A DNA stretch of 64,000 bases, taken from the NCBI GenBank assembly GCA_964653485.1, contig CAZZFF010000013.1, forward strand, positions 1 to 64,000, in the 5' to 3' direction. Origin of the DNA: CAVQND01 sp964653485 (GTDB lineage: Bacteria > Verrucomicrobiota > Verrucomicrobiia > Limisphaerales > UBA8199). The notes under the pieces were generated by a model. That model had not been told where the DNA came from, made no database searches, and saw only the letters and a list, made by a program, of their open reading frames with translations. The translations under genes were made by a program, and so were the position numbers. Position 1 is the first letter of the stretch, and the number at the start of each line of letters is the position of its first letter. This document shows, piece by piece, positions 16,877 to 25,904 of this stretch.

Positions 16877-18295
16877 TCAACCCGCGTTGAGTTCCCAACC
16901 CGCGCGGCATTGGCGCTTCACGCAGCGGTTCAACTCCGGCAGATTCGGGCAGCGTAGGTTGGCGCTGTCCCACTCCACTTTCGCGCCTGGACCGGCCTTA
17001 ATGGCCAGGTGTCCGAGCAGGAGGAACTCGGTGATGGCCGAGGCGTAGCTGAAGTCGGCGCAGGTGGGTTTCCCTTCCTTGCAGCTTTGGATGAAATGAC
17101 CGAAATGCGGGCCCTTGATCCGCGGGATGCGCGGCTCCGGCACGGGAAATGCCCGGTGCGCCGCTTCCGGCCACAGCCGCGGTCTTTGACCGTAACACCC
17201 GGTATGCATCACGCCCTTGGTTCCGATATAGAGCGTGCCGCCATCCCAGCCTTCGTGGAAGTCCCATTCGTACTTCTTCTCGAATTCGGCCAGCATCGGC
17301 GGGTAGTTGGGCGCCTGAATGGAACCTCTGCGGTCTTTGGCGGCGTCGGCGGGCGGGAGCTTGCCGCCGTCGTACCAGTACGCCTGAAACGCAGGCAGGC
17401 CCTGACGGGCCGGGATATTCCAGCGGATGACGCTGGCCTGCGGGTATTTCTCGTCGCCGCCACCAATGGTCCCGAGGCATTCGATGCTGCTCGGCTGACC
17501 GGGTTTGAGGGCCCAGAATACGCCATCGAGGTTGTGGCAGCCCCAGTCCCCCAGCCCGCCGGTGCCGAACTCCCAATAGTACCGCCAGTAAGCCGGGTGC
17601 AGGCCCTCATGATATTGACGGTCGGGCGCCGGCCCCAACCACTGGTCCCAGTGCAGGCCGGCCGGCACCGGTTTGGCCGGCGGACGTCCTCCCGCGCCGC
17701 CGTTGACAAACCCGCTCCAACTGTGGGTTTCGACCACATCGCCGACGGCTCCCGCCCATAGGTACTCGCAGAGCCGGCGGTAGCCCTCGTCGCAGTGGCC
17801 CTGGTTGCCCATCATGGTCCTGACCTTGCGTTCGCCCGCCGCCTTGGCCAGGGCGCGGGTCTGCCATAGGTCGTGGCAGAGGGGCTTCTCGCAAAATACG
17901 TGCTTGCCGAGTTGGAGGGCCCGCATGGAGGCCGGGGCATGATGATGGTCGGGAGTGGCCACAAAGACCGCATCAATCTCCCCGTGCATCGCGTCGAACA
18001 TCCGGCGGTAGTCGGAGAATGCCCTGGGCTTGGCTCCGCGCTCGGCCGCCTTTTTGGTGGCAGCTTCCAGGCGCGCGTCGTCCACGTCCACGATTGCCAC
18101 CAGCCTTTCGCCCAGGGCTGCCGCCAAGCTCTCCTCGCCTCGGCCCCCGCAGCCGATCACGGCGGTCGCGAGCCTCGAATTGGGCGAGGAATCGGCCAGG
18201 AGCGACGGCGCCGAAAACAGCCGCGAGGCCCCCACCAGGCCCGCGCCGGCCACCATGTTTTTCAGCCACCACCGTCTGCTGGATCGGTTTCTCAT
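16877..18295 (-). CDS. Tat-exported Gfo/Idh/MocA-family oxidoreductase
   Basis: Starting at ATG 18295 the 472-residue protein opens with RNRSSRRWWLKN, a twin-arginine signal, followed by a hydrophobic stretch and cleavage near SAPSLLA. The Rossmann motif is TAVIGCGGRGEESL, and VFCEKPLCHD carries the EKP signature. The downstream FGTGGLGDWGCHNLDGVFWAL corresponds to the DxGxHxxD motif, here with an intact His. The Trp-rich WDQWLGPAP segment is typical of the large planctomycete/verrucomicrobial secreted subfamily. It is expected to oxidise or isomerise a sugar with a bound NAD(P). It is divergent from the gene at 18666, with a 370-bp spacer. Confidence 0.9.
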   Translation of the reverse strand: MRNRSSRRWWLKNMVAGAGLVGASRLFSAPSLLADSSPNSRLATAVIGCGGRGEESLAAALGERLVAIVDVDDARLEAATKKAAERGAKPRAFSDYRRMFDAMHGEIDAVFVATPDHHHAPASMRALQLGKHVFCEKPLCHDLWQTRALAKAAGERKVRTMMGNQGHCDEGYRRLCEYLWAGAVGDVVETHSWSGFVNGGAGGRPPAKPVPAGLHWDQWLGPAPDRQYHEGLHPAYWRYYWEFGTGGLGDWGCHNLDGVFWALKPGQPSSIECLGTIGGGDEKYPQASVIRWNIPARQGLPAFQAYWYDGGKLPPADAAKDRRGSIQAPNYPPMLAEFEKKYEWDFHEGWDGGTLYIGTKGVMHTGCYGQRPRLWPEAAHRAFPVPEPRIPRIKGPHFGHFIQSCKEGKPTCADFSYASAITEFLLLGHLAIKAGPGAKVEWDSANLRCPNLPELNRCVKRQCRAGWELNAG

Positions 18296-18665
18296 ACTCT
18301 CGAGGTTTGTTGTTTGCAAATCGTTCGGGCTGTCGCCGTCATCTGGCGGGAGCTTATAGCACGAGCAAGCAGTGCTGGCCAAGCGGTGAATTCCCGGCGA
18401 TGATGACCGCCCGGTATGGACATGAATTCGACTCCGCTCGCGCGCATCCTCTCACTGCGATACATTGCACTTTCTTGGGTGGCCTCAGTTAATTGTCCTT
18501 AACATTCGTTAACAAGACACGCTGTGAGTTGGGTGGTTTAATCTCGGGTGTGAAAGAGTGATGATGGGTCGCCGCCGAAGATGTCCGCCGGCGTGCCGCC
18601 TTGCCGGAACGCGGAAACTCTTCCCCCATCAGCCAGAGGGACCGCAAATCGTCAAGTTCAGCGAA
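18296..18665. promoter_or_regulatory. Divergent intergenic region with a small palindrome
   Basis: This spacer separates two outward-facing genes and must contain both promoters. The most AT-rich part, 18488-18515, holds TTAAC-ATTC-GTTAA (18499-18512), a perfect 5-bp-arm palindrome that could be an operator. No coding sequence is supported here. Confidence 0.35.
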
Positions 18666-19721
18666 ATGAAAACAAATGTTCTAAGAATCGGGATTGTGAT
18701 TGCCTTGAATGCCGCCGCTTCGGCTGTGTTCAGTCAAACCGCCCTCACCTCAAACCCCTATCGTGTCCTCAAAACCACGCAGACCATGGGCACGGGCGGG
18801 ATCGATTATGTCCATGCCGACAACGACAACCGGCGGCTCTACGTCCCACGGGGCGATCAGGTGCTGGTTTTTGACTTGGACAGCCTCAAGCCGGCCGGCG
18901 TGATTCCCAATGCGCGCGCCCGCGGCGTGGCGGTGGACCCCAAGGCCCGGCACGGCTTCTGTACCAGCAGTCCTGTCGTTATGTGGGATGCCAAGACCCT
19001 GGAGACGATCAAGACCATTGCGGTGCAGGGGCGGCCCGATGGCATCGTCTTTGAGCCGATGACGGAACGGATATATGTCTTTAGCCACAGCCAACCCAAC
19101 GCGACGGTGATCGAGGGAAAAGACGGCTCGGTGGTGGGCACCATTGACCTGGGCGGTGCGCCCGAACAGGCCGCCAGCGACGGCCAGGGCCGCCTTTATG
19201 TGGCCATCGAGGACAAGGATAATATTGCGGTCGTCGACGTGAAAGCCCTGAAGGTGACAACGCACTACGACTTGGCCGGCAAGGGCGGCGGTCCTGCCGG
19301 CCTGGGTTTGGATGTGAAGAACCATATCCTGTTCGCGATGTGCCGTGACCCTCAAACATGCGTCGTGCTGGGTGCGGACGATGGAAAGGTCCTTGCCACC
19401 CTGCCAATCGGCCGAGGCACGGACGGGGGCGGGTTCAACCCCGGCACCATGGAAGCGTTCAGTTCGCAGGGCGATGGGACGTTGAGCATTATCAAGGAAA
19501 CCAGCCCAACCAGCTTCGAGGTGGCACAGACGGTGCAAACCAAGCCACGCGCCAAGACTTGCACGCTGGACACCAAGAACAATCAGATTGTCTTGATCAC
19601 CACGGAACCGGCTCCCGCTTCAGCCTCCGCAACAACTCCCGCGGTCAGTGGCGAGCAACCAGGTGGACGGCAACGCGGCGGAGGTCCGGGAATGCTCGAT
19701 ATTCTGGTTGTCGGACGGTGA
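18666..19721 (+). CDS. Secreted YncE-like beta-propeller protein
   Basis: The 351-residue product starts at ATG 18666 with a signal peptide (MKTNVLRIGIVIALNAAASA) and then shows repeated blades of the YVTN/YncE type: RRLYVPRGDQVLVFDLDSL, RIYVFSHSQPNATVIEGK, GRLYVAIEDKDNIAVVDVKAL. Such propellers are periplasmic binding or scaffold proteins; the ligand is not predictable. The C-terminus has a Gly/Arg/Gln-rich segment (EQPGGRQRGGGPG) before the last strand, a low-complexity insertion also seen in other secreted proteins of this window. The frame is open upstream to 18558, but only this start gives an N-terminal signal. Confidence 0.8.
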   Translation: MKTNVLRIGIVIALNAAASAVFSQTALTSNPYRVLKTTQTMGTGGIDYVHADNDNRRLYVPRGDQVLVFDLDSLKPAGVIPNARARGVAVDPKARHGFCTSSPVVMWDAKTLETIKTIAVQGRPDGIVFEPMTERIYVFSHSQPNATVIEGKDGSVVGTIDLGGAPEQAASDGQGRLYVAIEDKDNIAVVDVKALKVTTHYDLAGKGGGPAGLGLDVKNHILFAMCRDPQTCVVLGADDGKVLATLPIGRGTDGGGFNPGTMEAFSSQGDGTLSIIKETSPTSFEVAQTVQTKPRAKTCTLDTKNNQIVLITTEPAPASASATTPAVSGEQPGGRQRGGGPGMLDILVVGR

Positions 19722-19788
19722 GCGACCAGGTCCAGGTTCCGGAGAACTGCGAATAGGGGAGAACACCGGTCCGCTCGAATTCATGCCG

Positions 19789-19917
19789 TTTTGGAGTGCG
19801 GTGGCAAGCGAAGCGCGACACCGCTTTGGTTCGGGCAGCGTCTGACGTGTCGGATGTCCCGCGCGGCCGAAATCCCGACTCGTCGGGACGCTTCGCTCTG
19901 CCGGCGCACTCCAGAAT
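19789..19917. repeat. Dispersed inverted-repeat element (ECGGKRSATPL type)
   Basis: The ends TTTTGGAGTGCGGTGGCAAG (from 19789) and, on the other strand, TTCTGGAGTGCGCCGGCAGAG (from 19917) form imperfect terminal inverted repeats of about 28 bp. An internal TCCCGACTCGTCGGGA palindrome lies near 19873-19888. Read on the plus strand, the left end spells MECGGKRSATPLW, a peptide I recall from many spurious small proteins of verrucomicrobial genomes. That makes this a member of a high-copy noncoding family there. No transposase is present. Confidence 0.7.
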
Positions 19918-20080
19918 ACCACTTTGTCCACCGCCCCGAAGGCCGCGCGGAGGCCCCGCGAAAAGACTGGTCAGCCGGTCCGCACGGGGAGTATAAGGGG
20001 CGCCGGCTGCTTTGTTGCTTGTGCATTCTGGTTCCGGAAACCGGCCTTTGACGGGGTGGCGGGAAGGGCATCGGACACAG

Positions 20081-20102
20081 GCAAGCTGGCGGGACAGCTT
20101 GC
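20081..20102. other. Perfect 8-bp-stem hairpin before the esterase gene
   Basis: GCAAGCTG-GCGGGA-CAGCTTGC forms a perfect stem-loop 21 bases upstream of the ATG at 20124. No T-run follows. It could affect translation of the downstream gene or be part of a repeat. The surrounding 19918-20123 region holds no supported gene. Confidence 0.4.
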
Positions 20103-20123
20103 GATTCGGGAGCAAAGTCGCCG

Positions 20124-22718
20124 ATGAAAGAACCACTCCTATCAAACATGCGAATTCCGGCAATTCCGTTCGTGAGGTTGTTGCGGCCATTTTGGATGTC
20201 GCCCTCGTTTTCCCGGTCTTGCCGGGAGAGGCTTGTGCGCCCGGCGCTGGCGGCGCTTCTTCTGGTCTTCACAACCCAGGCGCGCGCGGCCGAGGCCCCC
20301 GCCGGCGCCACGAACCTGGTGCCGCGCGCTGGCTTGCTGCTGCTCACCGGCGGCCGCCAGGCGCGCAGCCCGTTCCATACCGATGCCGTCGAGTTGGCCA
20401 TCGTGACGGAGAAATGGTCCGCGCCCAGGGCCGGGGACACGGTGTCGCTGCCTAACGGCTCCAATGCCACCTGGCAGGCCGCCGGCGCCAAGGCGGATGG
20501 GACGTTCTCCCTGGCAGAAGGGCGGGGGGGCTATCTCTACCTGCCGGTGACTTCCGACCGTGACCAAGCGGCTCTGCTCAAGGCCGCGGGCCACTCGATG
20601 GTCTATGTGAACGGGGAACCGCGTCCCGGGGACCTCTACCGCAACAGCGGTGTCCCGCTGCCGGTCCACCTGCGCCCCGGCACGAATGATATGCTCTTCG
20701 TCGCCGGGCGAGGAGACATCCGCGTCGAACTTTTCCCGACCGTCAAAGCCATCACGCTGGCGCCGCAAGACACCACGCTGCCGGACCTTCTCCAAGGGCG
20801 TGACAACAACACCTGGGGCGCGGTCATCATCGTCAACGGCACTGCGGCGTCGCTTTCGGGTCTGGCCTTGACCGCCTCGACCCGCCGCGGCAAATCCACA
20901 ACGACGCCGGTGCCCGAGGTCCTTCCTTATAGCATCCGGAAGGCCGGCTTTCAAATTCGCGACGACGGCCGGGGCGGCACCAACCGCGAGTTGTTGACCC
21001 TCGTGCTGTCCAAAACGAAACCGGGGCCGCGGCAGGTCCTGGACTCGGTCCAGGTGGACCTTCGTGTCCGCCGGCCCGGCGAGACCTACAAACGGACATT
21101 CGTCAGCGAGATCGACGGCAGCGTGCAGTATTTTGCCGTCACCCCGGCGTATCCGGTTGACCCGGCGCATCCCGCGCGGGCGCTGGTCTTGAGCCTTCAT
21201 GGCGCGAGTGTCGAGGCCCTGGGACAGGCCTCGGCGTATGCCCCGAAGACCTGGGCCCAGATCATCGCTCCCACGAATCGGCGGCCTTACGGCTTCGATT
21301 GGGAAGACTGGGGACGCCGCGACGCTTTGGAAGTGCTGGACATCGCCCAGCGCGAATTCGGCACCGATCCGGGCCTGACCTATCTCACCGGGCATTCCAT
21401 GGGCGGGCATGGCGCCTGGCAGATCGGGGCGACCTGTCCCGACCGGTTCGCCGCGATCGGTCCCAGTGCCGGTTGGATCAGCTTCTTCTCGTATGTGGAG
21501 GTTCCGCGCAACGAGAGCACCAACGCGGTCCGGCGGCTGCTCCAGAGGGCCGCGACCCCGATGGACACCCTCGTCCTTGCCAGCAACTACCTGCACCACG
21601 GCATTTACATTCTGCACGGCGAGGCCGATGACAATGTGCCGGTCAGCGAAGCCCGCGCCATGCGCAAGGTGTTGGAGGGGTTCCACAGCGATTTCAAATA
21701 CCACGAGCAGCCGGGCGCCGGCCACTGGTGGGGCAACGCCTGCGTCGATTGGCCGCCCCTCTTCGACCTGCTCGCGCATCACCGGATTCCCGGCGATGAG
21801 AGCGTGCATGAGGTCAATTTCACCACCGCCAATCCGGGGGTGTCGGCCTCCTCGCACTGGGCCTTTATCGAGGCCCAGGAGCATCCATTGGCGCGCAGCA
21901 GCGTTCGTCTCCGCCTGGACCGGGACGCGGGCGGTCTTTCCGGCCGCTTCAGCGGCGCCACGGAGAACGTCGCCCGCCTGGCCTTGAAGCATCCCGGCTG
22001 CCCGCGTGGCGGCACGTTCAATGTGGAACTCGACGGCCAGCAGTTGACCCATATCGCGGTGAGCGCGTCTGAGCCCATGCTTTGGTTTGCGCGCGAAAGG
22101 GGTGTCTGGCGGACCGTCTTCGCCCCCTGTCCCAGCCTGAAGGGTCCGGCACGCTACGGTCCATTCAAGGAGGCTTTCAATCATCGTTTTCTCATGGTTT
22201 ACGGGACCCGCGGCACGCCCGAGGAAAACGCCTGGGCCTTGGCCAAGGCCCGGTTTGACGCCGAGAGTTTTTGGTATCGCGGCAATGGAAGCATCGATGT
22301 TCTGCCCGATACCCGCTTCGACCCGAAACGGGAACCGGACCGGGGCGTCATCCTCTACGGAAACGCGGGGAGCAACGGCGCTTGGGACCCGTTGCTGCGG
22401 GACAGCCCCGTCCAGGTTGCCGCGGGGCGGGTCCGGGTTGGCTCCCGCGAATGGGAGGGGGCGGACCTGGCCTGCCTTTTCCTGCGTCCTCGTCCGGGCA
22501 GCGAGACCGCCTGTGTCGGCGTGGTGAGCGGCTCGGGCCTCGCCGGGATGAAGCTCACCGACCGCGCGCCTTATTTCATTTCCGGCGTGGCGTTCCCGGA
22601 TTGCACCGTGTTCGGCCCCGCCGTCCTGGCCAAAGGCGCCGACGCCGTCCTGGCCACGGGGTTCTTTGGGAATGACTGGACGGTGGAGGGCGGCGACTTC
22701 GCGGGGTTGGCCAATTAG
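20124..22718 (+). CDS. Secreted prolyl-oligopeptidase-type alpha/beta hydrolase (esterase)
   Basis: The 864-residue protein has a long N-region then a hydrophobic signal (PALAALLLVFTTQARA), so export is likely. Internal Met codons at 20148 and 20196 are alternative starts. N-terminal beta-rich domains precede an alpha/beta-hydrolase core of S9/polyhydroxybutyrate-depolymerase type: LVLSLHGAS (oxyanion strand), TYLTGHSMGGHGAW (nucleophile Ser), LHGEADDNVPV (acid Asp) and GAGHWWGN (catalytic His). A C-terminal domain of about 300 residues follows, as in large verrucomicrobial and planctomycete peptidase-like esterases. The substrate is unknown. Confidence 0.82.
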   Translation: MKEPLLSNMRIPAIPFVRLLRPFWMSPSFSRSCRERLVRPALAALLLVFTTQARAAEAPAGATNLVPRAGLLLLTGGRQARSPFHTDAVELAIVTEKWSAPRAGDTVSLPNGSNATWQAAGAKADGTFSLAEGRGGYLYLPVTSDRDQAALLKAAGHSMVYVNGEPRPGDLYRNSGVPLPVHLRPGTNDMLFVAGRGDIRVELFPTVKAITLAPQDTTLPDLLQGRDNNTWGAVIIVNGTAASLSGLALTASTRRGKSTTTPVPEVLPYSIRKAGFQIRDDGRGGTNRELLTLVLSKTKPGPRQVLDSVQVDLRVRRPGETYKRTFVSEIDGSVQYFAVTPAYPVDPAHPARALVLSLHGASVEALGQASAYAPKTWAQIIAPTNRRPYGFDWEDWGRRDALEVLDIAQREFGTDPGLTYLTGHSMGGHGAWQIGATCPDRFAAIGPSAGWISFFSYVEVPRNESTNAVRRLLQRAATPMDTLVLASNYLHHGIYILHGEADDNVPVSEARAMRKVLEGFHSDFKYHEQPGAGHWWGNACVDWPPLFDLLAHHRIPGDESVHEVNFTTANPGVSASSHWAFIEAQEHPLARSSVRLRLDRDAGGLSGRFSGATENVARLALKHPGCPRGGTFNVELDGQQLTHIAVSASEPMLWFARERGVWRTVFAPCPSLKGPARYGPFKEAFNHRFLMVYGTRGTPEENAWALAKARFDAESFWYRGNGSIDVLPDTRFDPKREPDRGVILYGNAGSNGAWDPLLRDSPVQVAAGRVRVGSREWEGADLACLFLRPRPGSETACVGVVSGSGLAGMKLTDRAPYFISGVAFPDCTVFGPAVLAKGADAVLATGFFGNDWTVEGGDFAGLAN

Positions 22719-22802
22719 GCGTCGCGAAGTGGCCGTTGCACTCCGGTTTGCGATTTGACTGGCCGCCATCCTCGGAAAAATGGAATATGCACGGAAAAGA
22801 AT

Positions 22803-24173
22803 ATGAACCGCCGAAGATTCCTACGAACGAGCGGCCTCGGATGCGCCGCGATAGCGTTGACCCAATTCCCAGCGTTTTCCGCCGAGCTGGCCGACCAGAA
22901 AAAAAGGGTCGGGCTGATCGGCAGCGGATGGTATGGCAAAGTGGATTTGCTGCGCCTCATCCAGGTAGCCCCCGTCGAGGTGGTGTCGATATGCGACGTG
23001 GACAAACGGATGGTGGCCGAGGCTGTCGACATCGTGGCGGAGCGGCAGCTATCGAAGAAGCGACCGCGTGCCTACGGCGATTACCGTGAAATGCTCAAAG
23101 AGAAGGATCTGGATGTGGTGCTGATCGCCACGCCCGACCACTGGCATGCGTTGGCAATGCTCGAGGCGGCGCAAGCGGGGGCCGACATCTATGTGCAGAA
23201 GCCGATCGGGGTGGATGTGATGGAATGCCAGGCCATGCTGGCGGCGGCGCGCAAGCACGGCCGCGTGGTCCAGGTGGGCATGCAACGCCGCAGCACGCCG
23301 CATTTGTTCGAGGCGCGCGAACTGATCGAGGAAGGCCGTTTGGGCCGGATTGGGCTCGTGGAGACCTATTGCTACGGCCGGCGCGGCATCAGCAACCCGC
23401 CCGACCAGGCGCCACCGGGGAACTTGGACTACGAGATGTGGACAGGCCCGGCGCCGATGCGCCCCTTCAACGCCGGCATTCATCCCCGTAGTTGGCGCGA
23501 TTACATGGAGTATGGCAATGGCACGATCGGGGACATGGGCGTTCACATGGTTGACATGGTGCGCTGGATGATGGGCCTGGGCTGGCCCAAAAGGATTTCC
23601 TCCACCGGCGGCAACTATTTCCACAAGGAGGGCAAGCCGAATATCCCCGACATGCAGAATGCCATTTTCGACTACGGCGACTTGCAGGTGACCTGGCAGC
23701 ACCGGCATTTCGGGGGGAACCCGGACCCGCAATACTGGTGGGGGGCCAATTTCTATGGAGAAAAAGCGACGCTCAAGGCGAGCGTCTTCATGTTTGACTT
23801 TATCCCGCTGGACGGGGGAGCTCCCATTCACCGGGAGTGGAATGACCCCAAGGCCAAATACCCGGTCGATAGCGATCAGTATCCGGAAGACAAGACGGAG
23901 AGGGGCATCGAGTATCATGTCGCCCCGGCCATCCGCGGGCACATGAAGGACCTCCTGCAATGCACCGCCAGCCGGGGGCGCCCCCGGGCGGACATCGCCG
24001 AGGGAAGCACGTCCACGAGCATGTGCGTGCTCGCCAACCTCTCGCTGCAATTGAAGCGGAGCCTGGCCTGGGATGAAGCCAAAGGCCAGGTCGCGGGTGA
24101 CGAGGAGGCCAATCGGCTGCTGGCGCGCCCCTACAGAGCGCCTTGGCGCCATCCAACGCCCGAGCAGGTCTAG
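22803..24173 (+). CDS. Tat-exported Gfo/Idh/MocA-family oxidoreductase (QKP variant)
   Basis: From ATG 22803 the 456-residue protein begins NRRRFLRTSGLGCAAIALTQ, a classic twin-arginine signal. RVGLIGSGWYGKVDLLRL is the NAD(P)-binding Gly motif. The usual EKP reads QKP (DIYVQKPIGVDV), a substitution common in exported relatives. GNGTIGDMGVHMVDMVRWMM carries the DxGxHxxD motif with His, and YEMWTGPAPMRPF is the Trp segment of the subfamily. It follows the esterase gene by 84 bases on the same strand, so co-transcription is possible. The role is presumably oxidation of a periplasmic sugar. Confidence 0.9.
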   Translation: MNRRRFLRTSGLGCAAIALTQFPAFSAELADQKKRVGLIGSGWYGKVDLLRLIQVAPVEVVSICDVDKRMVAEAVDIVAERQLSKKRPRAYGDYREMLKEKDLDVVLIATPDHWHALAMLEAAQAGADIYVQKPIGVDVMECQAMLAAARKHGRVVQVGMQRRSTPHLFEARELIEEGRLGRIGLVETYCYGRRGISNPPDQAPPGNLDYEMWTGPAPMRPFNAGIHPRSWRDYMEYGNGTIGDMGVHMVDMVRWMMGLGWPKRISSTGGNYFHKEGKPNIPDMQNAIFDYGDLQVTWQHRHFGGNPDPQYWWGANFYGEKATLKASVFMFDFIPLDGGAPIHREWNDPKAKYPVDSDQYPEDKTERGIEYHVAPAIRGHMKDLLQCTASRGRPRADIAEGSTSTSMCVLANLSLQLKRSLAWDEAKGQVAGDEEANRLLARPYRAPWRHPTPEQV

Positions 24174-24315
24174 AAGCCGGGACACCGGCGACCTGAATGT
24201 GCCCCGGGCCACGGACCCGCAGGCGCAACGGGACCGCGCTTACATTGCCGGCAGAACGGATCGACCTGTAACGGTCCCGCCGACTCTCGCTTCCCCCAGT
24301 TTGGGCCTATCACAA

Positions 24316-25569
24316 ATGCAGCCACAGCAGCTTGAAGTCCCGGCGGCAACCGGTCCCATCCGGCCGGAACCTACCCTCTATGCGGTTCTCCTGGCCGTCA
24401 GTTTCTCGCATCTGCTCAATGACACCATTCAGTCCCTAATTCCCTCACTCTATCCCTCGGTGAAGGAGATGTTCCACCTGACCTTCACCCAGGTGGGCTT
24501 GATTACGCTCACGTTTCAACTGACCGCCTCGCTGCTGCAGCCGCTGGTCGGCTTTTATACGGACCGCCGGCCAATGCCCTTTTCCCTCGCCATTGGCATG
24601 GGCTTTACCCTGGTGGGGCTGGTGGTCCTGTCGGTGGCCTGGAATTTCCCGCTCCTGCTGTTGGCGGTTGGCCTTGTGGGCCTGGGGTCGGCGGTCTTCC
24701 ACCCGGAGGCTTCACGGTTGGCGCATTTGGCTTCCGGTGGGCGGCGCGGGTTGGCGCAGTCGCTCTTCCAGGTCGGCGGCAATGCCGGGGCCTCGCTTGG
24801 CCCCCTGTTGGCCGCCGTGGTCATCGCGCGCAGGGGACAATCACGGGTGCTCTGGTTCTCGCTGGCTGCCATGGCGGGGATCGTCATTCTCTGGCGCCTG
24901 GGGAGGTGGTACGAGGACCACGCGCTCGAAAGGCAACGACATCATCAGGACACGAGACGCGAGCCTGCCACCGGCTTGCCGCGGCGGAAGGTGGTCTTTT
25001 CGCTGGCCATCCTGATGGTGCTGCTCTTCTCGAAGTACTTCTATCTGGCGAGCTTGACCAGTTACTACACATTCTACCTGATCGCCAAATTCCATCTGTC
25101 GATCCAAAATGCGCAGGTCCATCTGTTCCTGTTCTTGTTTTCCGTGGCGACGGGGGCATTGATCGGCGGGCCGGTGGGCGACCGTGTCGGCCGCAAGTAC
25201 GTCATCTGGGTCTCGATTCTTGGCGTGGCGCCTTTCACGCTGTTGCTGCCCCATGCCGGCCTGGTCTGGACGGGAATTCTCACGGTGTTTATCGGGCTGA
25301 TTTTGTCCTCGGCCTTCTCGGCCATCCTGGTTTATGCCCAGGAGTTGGTTCCGGGGCGGGTCGGCATGATCTCCGGCCTGTTTTTCGGCCTTGCGTTTGG
25401 GTTGGGTGGCATCGGTTCGGCCGTGTTGGGCCGGCTGGCGGACCATACCAGCATTTATTTCGTGTTCCGTGTCTGCTCGTTTCTCCCCTTGCTCGGCATC
25501 TGCGCCGGCCTTCTTCCGGATTTGAATGGCCGGAGGCAGGCCGAAGCGCCCGGCCTGGGACACCGATAA
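24316..25569 (+). CDS. fsr: MFS exporter of the fosmidomycin-resistance (Fsr) type
   Basis: A 417-residue membrane protein with about 12 hydrophobic segments. The N-terminal half matches the Fsr pattern: LLAVSFSHLLNDTIQSLIPSLYP, GLITLTFQLTASLLQPLVGFYTDRRP, GLVGLGSAVFHPEASRLAHLAS (the FHPE signature) and GGNAGASLGPLLAA. The loop DRVGRKY is the MFS motif A of the second half. Fsr proteins expel fosmidomycin-like or other small anionic drugs. The frame is open further upstream into the preceding gene, but ATG 24316 gives the family's normal length. It lies 142 bases after the oxidoreductase. Confidence 0.85.
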   Translation: MQPQQLEVPAATGPIRPEPTLYAVLLAVSFSHLLNDTIQSLIPSLYPSVKEMFHLTFTQVGLITLTFQLTASLLQPLVGFYTDRRPMPFSLAIGMGFTLVGLVVLSVAWNFPLLLLAVGLVGLGSAVFHPEASRLAHLASGGRRGLAQSLFQVGGNAGASLGPLLAAVVIARRGQSRVLWFSLAAMAGIVILWRLGRWYEDHALERQRHHQDTRREPATGLPRRKVVFSLAILMVLLFSKYFYLASLTSYYTFYLIAKFHLSIQNAQVHLFLFLFSVATGALIGGPVGDRVGRKYVIWVSILGVAPFTLLLPHAGLVWTGILTVFIGLILSSAFSAILVYAQELVPGRVGMISGLFFGLAFGLGGIGSAVLGRLADHTSIYFVFRVCSFLPLLGICAGLLPDLNGRRQAEAPGLGHR

Positions 25570-25904
25570 GTTTGGCAGATTTTCCCCGTCACCGGGTTCT
25601 TACTGGTAGAACGATGACGACGGACAGCCAACAACTGCTTTCGGGGCGGTCTCTCTGGATGAAAATGAGGGCAAGGTCAATGCGGACACCTCCCTGCAGA
25701 ACATCGATAAACTCGAAAGGCTGATAAAGTCTTGGAGCGATCAGGATAGGACGGCCGTCCCGGAGGACTTGTGCCCGGTTTGCGAGCAGAAGTCCATCGT
25801 CGTGGGTGAAGGCAAAGACGAACGTCGCGAAGTTCGGATTTGGCCCCTCCCTTTTTCAAATCGCTTGAGGGGAACGCGGCTTGGCGGCGTATTAACACAC
25901 GGTG
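25570..25904. other. Intergenic region with a possible gene relic
   Basis: The plus frame from about 25610 to 25850 lacks a start codon but reads a coding-like, Asp/Glu/Lys-rich peptide (NADTSLQNIDKLERLIKSW, then PEDLCPVCEQKSIVVGEGKD) with a CxxC pair before running into the next gene out of frame. It could be the remains of a small metal-binding protein. A weak promoter-like pair (TTGAGG 25865-25870, TATTAA 25890-25895, spacing 19) precedes the efflux operon. Confidence 0.3.

Noticed and set aside
22714..22732. TTAGGCGTCGCGAAGTGG after the esterase stop codon
   Set aside because: It resembles the end of the palindromic element (GGCGTCACGAAA), but only about 12 bases match with one mismatch and no second arm follows, so it is not counted as a copy.
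20142..22769. An 875-codon open frame on the minus strand
   Set aside because: It lies entirely opposite the esterase gene, whose Ser-Asp-His motifs are clear. Long antisense frames are expected in DNA this GC-rich, and the product is Arg/Gly/Ala-rich without motifs.
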